37,628 nt of DNA from assembly GCA_017509715.1 (NCBI GenBank), contig JAFWOU010000021.1:1-37628 (forward strand), given 5' to 3'. The translations under genes and the position numbers were made by a program. The number at the start of each line of letters is the position of its first letter. Position 1 is the stretch's first letter. The notes beneath the pieces are model-generated. The model had not been told where the DNA came from. It saw only the letters and a program-made list of their open reading frames with translations, and did no database searches. The stretch is from Paludibacteraceae bacterium. Its GTDB lineage: Bacteria > Bacteroidota > Bacteroidia > Bacteroidales > Paludibacteraceae. Of the stretch, positions 37,488 through 37,628 are shown piece after piece.

Positions 37488-37628
37488 GCGGAGCTTATGC
37501 TCCTTAAAGGGGACGTAATTTATGACGGCATGGCATGCCGGACAATGAACGACGTGACTGCCGATTGTCAATCGGCGAAATATGAAGAAAAAAATAAACG
37601 CGAGCCTGACGACTCGCGCACGGAACAA
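37488..37628 (-). repeat. Hairpin-rich terminal inverted repeat, right copy
   Basis: Exact reverse complement of 1-141, with the same set of short hairpins. It lies upstream of the right-end gene in the same relative orientation as the left copy lies upstream of its gene. The window ends inside or at the outer limit of the repeat. Confidence 0.93.

Noticed and set aside
1..37628. Linear plasmid, phage or transposon bounded by terminal inverted repeats
   Set aside because: The interior is essential housekeeping genes, there are no replication, capsid or transposase genes, and the repeat sits upstream of related genes at both ends. A dispersed repeat that broke the assembly is simpler.

Overview
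The window looks like a piece of a Bacteroidales (Bacteroidota) chromosome. Its promoters have the TTTG / TAnnTTTG form of that phylum, it carries a BspA-type leucine-rich repeat surface protein, and it has the methylmalonyl-CoA epimerase/decarboxylase operon of succinate-to-propionate fermenters. Most content is housekeeping: pdxA, alaS, guaD, a lipoate ligase, rpmF, rluB, pheS and ispE. I see no phage, plasmid, CRISPR, rRNA or tRNA genes.

Layout. (1) 1-1254: a 141-bp hairpin-rich repeat, a promoter, a leader with an 11-nt period, and a gene fusing an unknown small domain to an ElaA-like acetyltransferase. (2) About 1300-1690: a bidirectional terminator, a candidate minus-strand small RNA and a palindrome. 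(3) 1691-12236, apparently one transcription unit: nitroreductase, pdxA, alaS, GtrA protein, BspA protein, guaD, lipoate ligase, lipoprotein, FemAB-like protein. (4) 12299-21499: a ten-gene surface-glycan operon with its own promoter. (5) 21627-25731: DUF177, rpmF, rluB, UPF0371, PspC and a phosphopantetheinyl transferase. (6) 25808-30439: metallophosphoesterase, pheS, an HPr-kinase-like P-loop protein and an NTP_transf_5 nucleotidyltransferase. (7) 30492-34618, minus strand: mce-mmdA-mmdD-mmdC-mmdB. (8) 34758-36632: a histidine kinase and ispE, overlapping tail to tail by 126 bp. (9) 36737-37628: a minus-strand mirror image of the left end, with the same 141-bp repeat, a promoter, an 11-nt periodic leader and a gene related to the N-terminal domain of the left-end gene.

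The glycan operon suggests an Arn-like scheme. A WecE-type aminotransferase makes a nucleotide-linked 4-amino sugar, a PglD/NeuD-like transferase acylates it, an ArnC-like GT2 loads a sugar on a polyprenyl carrier, two small SMR proteins flip it, and large membrane proteins could transfer it outside. A MaoC hydratase, a CitE-like CoA lyase and an ATP-grasp enzyme in the same operon point to an unusual acyl decoration. This is inference from gene content.

Three sequence-level patterns stand out. Ten promoters share an extended motif and nearly constant spacing. Short 7-9 nt tandem repeats occupy many gene junctions and also lie in frame inside pdxA, alaS, lplA and mmdD. The repeat/promoter/leader/gene module at both ends looks like a dispersed uncharacterised family.
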